Below are positions 60,392 through 64,000 of a DNA stretch of 64,000 bases, piece after piece; position 1 is the first letter of the stretch; every line of letters begins with the position of its first letter. The notes beneath the pieces are model-generated. The model had not been told where the DNA came from and searched no databases. It worked only from the letters and a program-made list of their open reading frames with translations. The translations under genes and the position numbers were made by a program. This DNA is from Chondrus crispus (Eukaryota > Rhodophyta > Florideophyceae > Gigartinales > Gigartinaceae): assembly GCF_000350225.1 (NCBI RefSeq), contig NW_005178809.1, forward strand, positions 577,875 through 641,874, read 5' to 3'.

Positions 60392-63300
60392 ATGGCGGAT
60401 GATTTATGGGAGTCGGCCAACTTTCGGGTCGAATTGCTTGATGGGGACAACTACTTTCTTTGGGCAAGACGCATGAAGACTGTTCTCATGTCGAAGCAAT
60501 ACTGGACTATTGTTTCAGGGGACGAGGTCCCGAAGGCCGATTCTACTGAGGAAGCGCGTCTGGCGTTTCTGCATCGCTCGCAGAACGCTGTGTCCACGAT
60601 CACAATGGCCGTCACCGACCACTGTTCGGGATCTACTACGGACACTGAAGTCCCGGTGGCTCTCTGGAATGAGCTGCGGGACAAGTACCATGTCTCGGCA
60701 GAGGCCACAATCGACGCGCTGCTAACTAGCTATCACCTGGTTTCCATGCAGGATGATGAGTCGGTGACACAGTACGTCGATCGGGTTTGATCGCTTGGGA
60801 AGCGATTGGCTGCCGCCGGTCAAGTTTTTAAAGACGAAGACAAAATTAGGACTATGTTAGGAGGCCTCCCGGCACAGTATGCCATGACCCGGGACCTTAT
60901 CCGTGAGCTCGGCAGGCCTCATCACGAAGCGGTCGCGATGCTAGTCGCTAAAGAGGCTGAGCTGCAACCATCCGGCACGAAACTGGCGCCAAAACAACGG
61001 GCGGAAAAGGCATTTACTCTGAATCACAAACACCCTAAGGGTGCCTGTTTCCACTGCGGGAAGCAGGGACACTACAAGAAGAACTGCCCCGCACTCGATG
61101 GCAGGAAAGAGAATCACCCAAGGGGTGGTGGGCGTCAGAAGAGGCGCGAGTTCCGGCCGTCGAGAGCGGGAAAGGCCAACCCAGATCCATGTCATATTTT
61201 TCGCTGATGGCTACAACCGTGGCGGGAAATGACATCCTGAAGGACAAGTGGGTCCTGGACTCCGGGGCCACCCGCCACATGACCGATAATATCTCGTCAT
61301 TGACGAGCATCCGTGGGACGGGTGGCTCTGTCGAAATGGGGGATGGCTCCGTGGTCAGGATCCTAAAAGTTGGAACCATGATATCCACGGCGGTGGTGGA
61401 CGGGGCACAGAGGACATTCTCTATTGACGAGGTAGCCTACGTCCCGGAGCTGACCACTAATCTCCTTTCAGTGAGCTGCATCCGGCAGAGGGGATTCGAG
61501 GTCACCTTTAAAACTGGCGAGAACAACATTGGGATGGTACAGGTAACTGAGAAAGACACGGGTCTGGTTGTGATGAAGGGAATAGAGGGTCAATTGGGTC
61601 TATATGAGATGCTATTGGCTCCCAAATTTGGCTCAAAATTGTCGGGGAAAATGTACATCGCGACGAATCGGCCCAACTGGCACAAACATTTTGGCCATGC
61701 GCCGAAAAAAGCGATAACTCAGACAGCCCCATTAGTTCAGGGTCTGGGTAACCGAGCTGACAATCTCACGTCGGATTGTGAGGTGTGTCTTGAGAACAAG
61801 TCTACGCGGGAAAGCCGGAAGCCAGCTGACAAATCAATCGGCAGTTCGTGCAAGCCACTGGATTGGTCCACAGCGATTTATGTGGACCTATTGGAATCCC
61901 ATCGGTCGGCAAGGCGAGGTACTTCGTGACCCTATACGATGATGTCTCTGCCGTGTCGGCTGTACGGTTTGTACAGGGTAAGGACCAGACCGGCTGGGCT
62001 CTGAAAAGTATGATAGTCGAACTTGAATCAATCGCAGTGAACTGCGCGCGTGTACGTCGGGTCCGGATGGATAGTGGCGGGGAATTCATCGGCAAGAGCC
62101 TCAACCATTGGTTTACGGACTCTGGGATAATGCCGGAATATTCCCCGCCGTATTCGCCGGAGTCCAATGGGCGAGCGGAACGGCTTAATCGGACCCTACT
62201 GGACAAAGCGCGCGCGATGGTAAACCCGCTCGGTCCTAACTATAAAAGTCTATGGACTGAGGCAGTGGCAACCGCGAACTACATCCGCAATAGGATATTC
62301 AGGAAGGGCTGCCAGCGGGAAGCAGTGACTCCGATAGAAGCGCTGACAGGGATCAAACCGGATGTATCGAACCTGAGGGAATTTGGTTGTACAGCTTTCG
62401 TCAACATACCCAGCCAGTTCAGGGAAGGAAAATTCGCCAGCCAGGCCCGTAAGGGTATGATCGTTGGCTATCTCGGAGGAGCATACCGTGTCTACATCCC
62501 TGAATCTGGCCGGATCTTGATCTCTAAAGATGTCAGAACCATTGAGGGACCAATCAGGGATGACGTTGAGACTGACACGCTGGAGTCGAATGAGATATTG
62601 GACACTACGCGGACAGGTGAAGAAGTGGAACAAACACACGTAGTACCTACGGAGGAATTGGCGCCAATGACAGCGGACCAATTGGAAGCCCTCACACATT
62701 GCCCGAATGTGCGGCGTTCAAACCGGATAACTAGGGAGCCCGAACGGTATGGCAAAAGAGGCCAGGCCATGATGGTGACGGGCGGCGACCAATTCCTGGA
62801 AGATCCGCGCTCGTACAAAGAGGCGATTGGACGATCGGACCACGGAAAATGGCGCGAGGCGATGGAGGACGAGATCCGAACCATTAACGAAAAGGGTGTT
62901 TGGTCACTATCCGAACTGCCTGTAGGGAAGAAGGTAATCGCTACCGGCTGGGTCTATCAGGTGAAGAGGAAAGCTAATGGTTTTATCGAGCGGCACAAGG
63001 CCCGATTGGTCGCTAAAGGGTTCTCACAAAAGACGGGATCAGATTTTGGCGAGATCTATGCGCCTGTAATTAAGTATACTACGCTACGGATGGATCTGGC
63101 CTTGGTGGTGCAGCGTCGGCTGAAGATGCTGCAAGTAGATGTCAATTCCGCCTTCCTGAATGGTGACCTTCAGGAGGAGCTCTACGTTCCTCAGCCGGAA
63201 GGTTTCATTACTGAGGGGCAGGAGCAGAAGGTGATGCGGCTCCACAAGGCGCTATATGGGTTACGGCAGGCGGCACGCGCCTGGAATAAGGTATTGTGCA

Positions 63301-64000
63301 AATTGGTCTCGACGCTGGGATTTGTCAAAAGCAATTATGACGAATCGTTATACACTCGATTGGAAAAAGATGGCGGTTTGACCATAATTGTGGCCTATGT
63401 TGATGACATGCTAATTGTTGGCAAATGTGAGAAAATCCTACGCTTGGTGGCGGCTCAAATGGGGGCACAGGTTGAGCTTCGTGTAGAGGACTCCATCACG
63501 AAATTTCTGGGAATGTGCGTCAATCATAGCGAGGAATCTGGGACTCTAAGAATTGCAAACCAACCGCTCATTGACTCGACATTACAGCGTTTTTCCATGG
63601 CGGATGCAAATTCCGTGCCGACCCCAGTCGCCAGCGGTGTAAGGATTGAACTGGACGAAGATGGTGAGCCATTTGAAGGGCCGTACTCGGAACTGGTCGG
63701 CGTGCTTCTATATTTGGCGAACACGGTCCGACCGGACATCTCGTTCGCTGTCGGACGTCTGGTGCGCTTTTGTTCTGCACCGAGGACGTCGCACTGGGTA
63801 GCTGCGAAGCGGGTCCTAAGGTACCTAAAGGGTACACGGGAGAATGGTTTCACGTATCGCGCGGGCGCTGGGCATGACGTGGTTGGATATGTGGACTCGG
63901 ATTTCGCCGGGGACCACACAGACAGAAAGTCCACCACTGGGTATTTATTCCAATTGGCAGCTAGTGGGATTTCTTGGAGGTCCAAGAAACAGACCATAGT
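60392..64000 (+). CDS. Copia 3 gag-pol region (fossil element part)
   Basis: Gag starts at ATG 60392 (LLDGDNYFLWARRMKTVL, typical copia gag). Zinc knuckle CFHCGKQGHYKKNC near 61050, protease WVLDSGATRHMT near 61250, integrase finger and core (HKHFGHAPKKA near 61682; DSGGEFIGKSL near 62071; YSPESNGRAERLNRT near 62152), reverse transcriptase (VDVNSAFLNGDLQ near 63137; VAYVDDMLIVG near 63396) and RNase H (GYVDSDFAGDHTDRKSTTG near 63890). The last bases of the window are within RNase H. Confidence 0.92.

Larger units (their letters stand above)
60305..64000 (+). mobile_element. Ty1/copia LTR retrotransposon 3 (runs off the right edge)
   Basis: Plus orientation: primer site, gag, then pol up to the window end, so the 3' LTR is not visible. 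The domain order is copia. About two breaks are seen in the visible part. It lies just downstream of a dead Harbinger transposase. Confidence 0.92.

Overview
This is nuclear DNA of a eukaryote, and a red alga of the Chondrus type is my best guess (inference, not proof). The only clear housekeeping gene is compact, has one 140-base intron with GTATGT...CAG borders, and encodes what looks like a plastid-targeted protein with Phe next to its first Met. There is also a double B-box zinc-finger gene and a small family of membrane-anchored glycosyltransferase-like proteins. Almost everything else is mobile DNA.

Layout. 1-3568: Helitron, entering from the left edge. 3569-7914: no gene; copies of a palindrome-rich dispersed repeat, a 100-N assembly gap and a 776-bp terminal-inverted-repeat (TIR) element. 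7915-9020: RsuA-type pseudouridine synthase. 9965-10686: decayed piggyBac tail. 10687-21807: young Ty3/gypsy chromovirus with 608-bp LTRs and a large antisense ORF between pol and the 3' LTR. 21808-24407: PIF/Harbinger element cut by that LTR. 24408-26878: mostly empty, one unknown ORF. 26879-27503: old solo LTR. 27557-32872: a second Harbinger-like element with an intact transposase, a Myb-like ORF and, between them, a B-box gene that looks like cargo. 32931-34935: dead pogo/Tigger element.

35351-39826: two glycosyltransferase-like paralogues, one with an eight-unit coding repeat in its stem; a decayed third copy lies at 48358-48792. 40288-42582: pogo-like element with an intact transposase. 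42978-47695: Ty1/copia element. 50096-54973: second copia. 54985-57088: dead Tc5/pogo-like element. 57130-57766: miniature LTR element (TRIM). 58730-59974: dead Harbinger transposase. 60305-64000: third copia, running off the right edge. All four copia-type elements share a primer site resembling the complement of the initiator-tRNA anticodon arm.

The points I would look at first are the chromovirus antisense ORF, the B-box cargo of the second Harbinger element, the expanded stem of the glycosyltransferase-like gene, and the LTR elements whose two flanks do not match. All coordinates and difference counts were made by eye.
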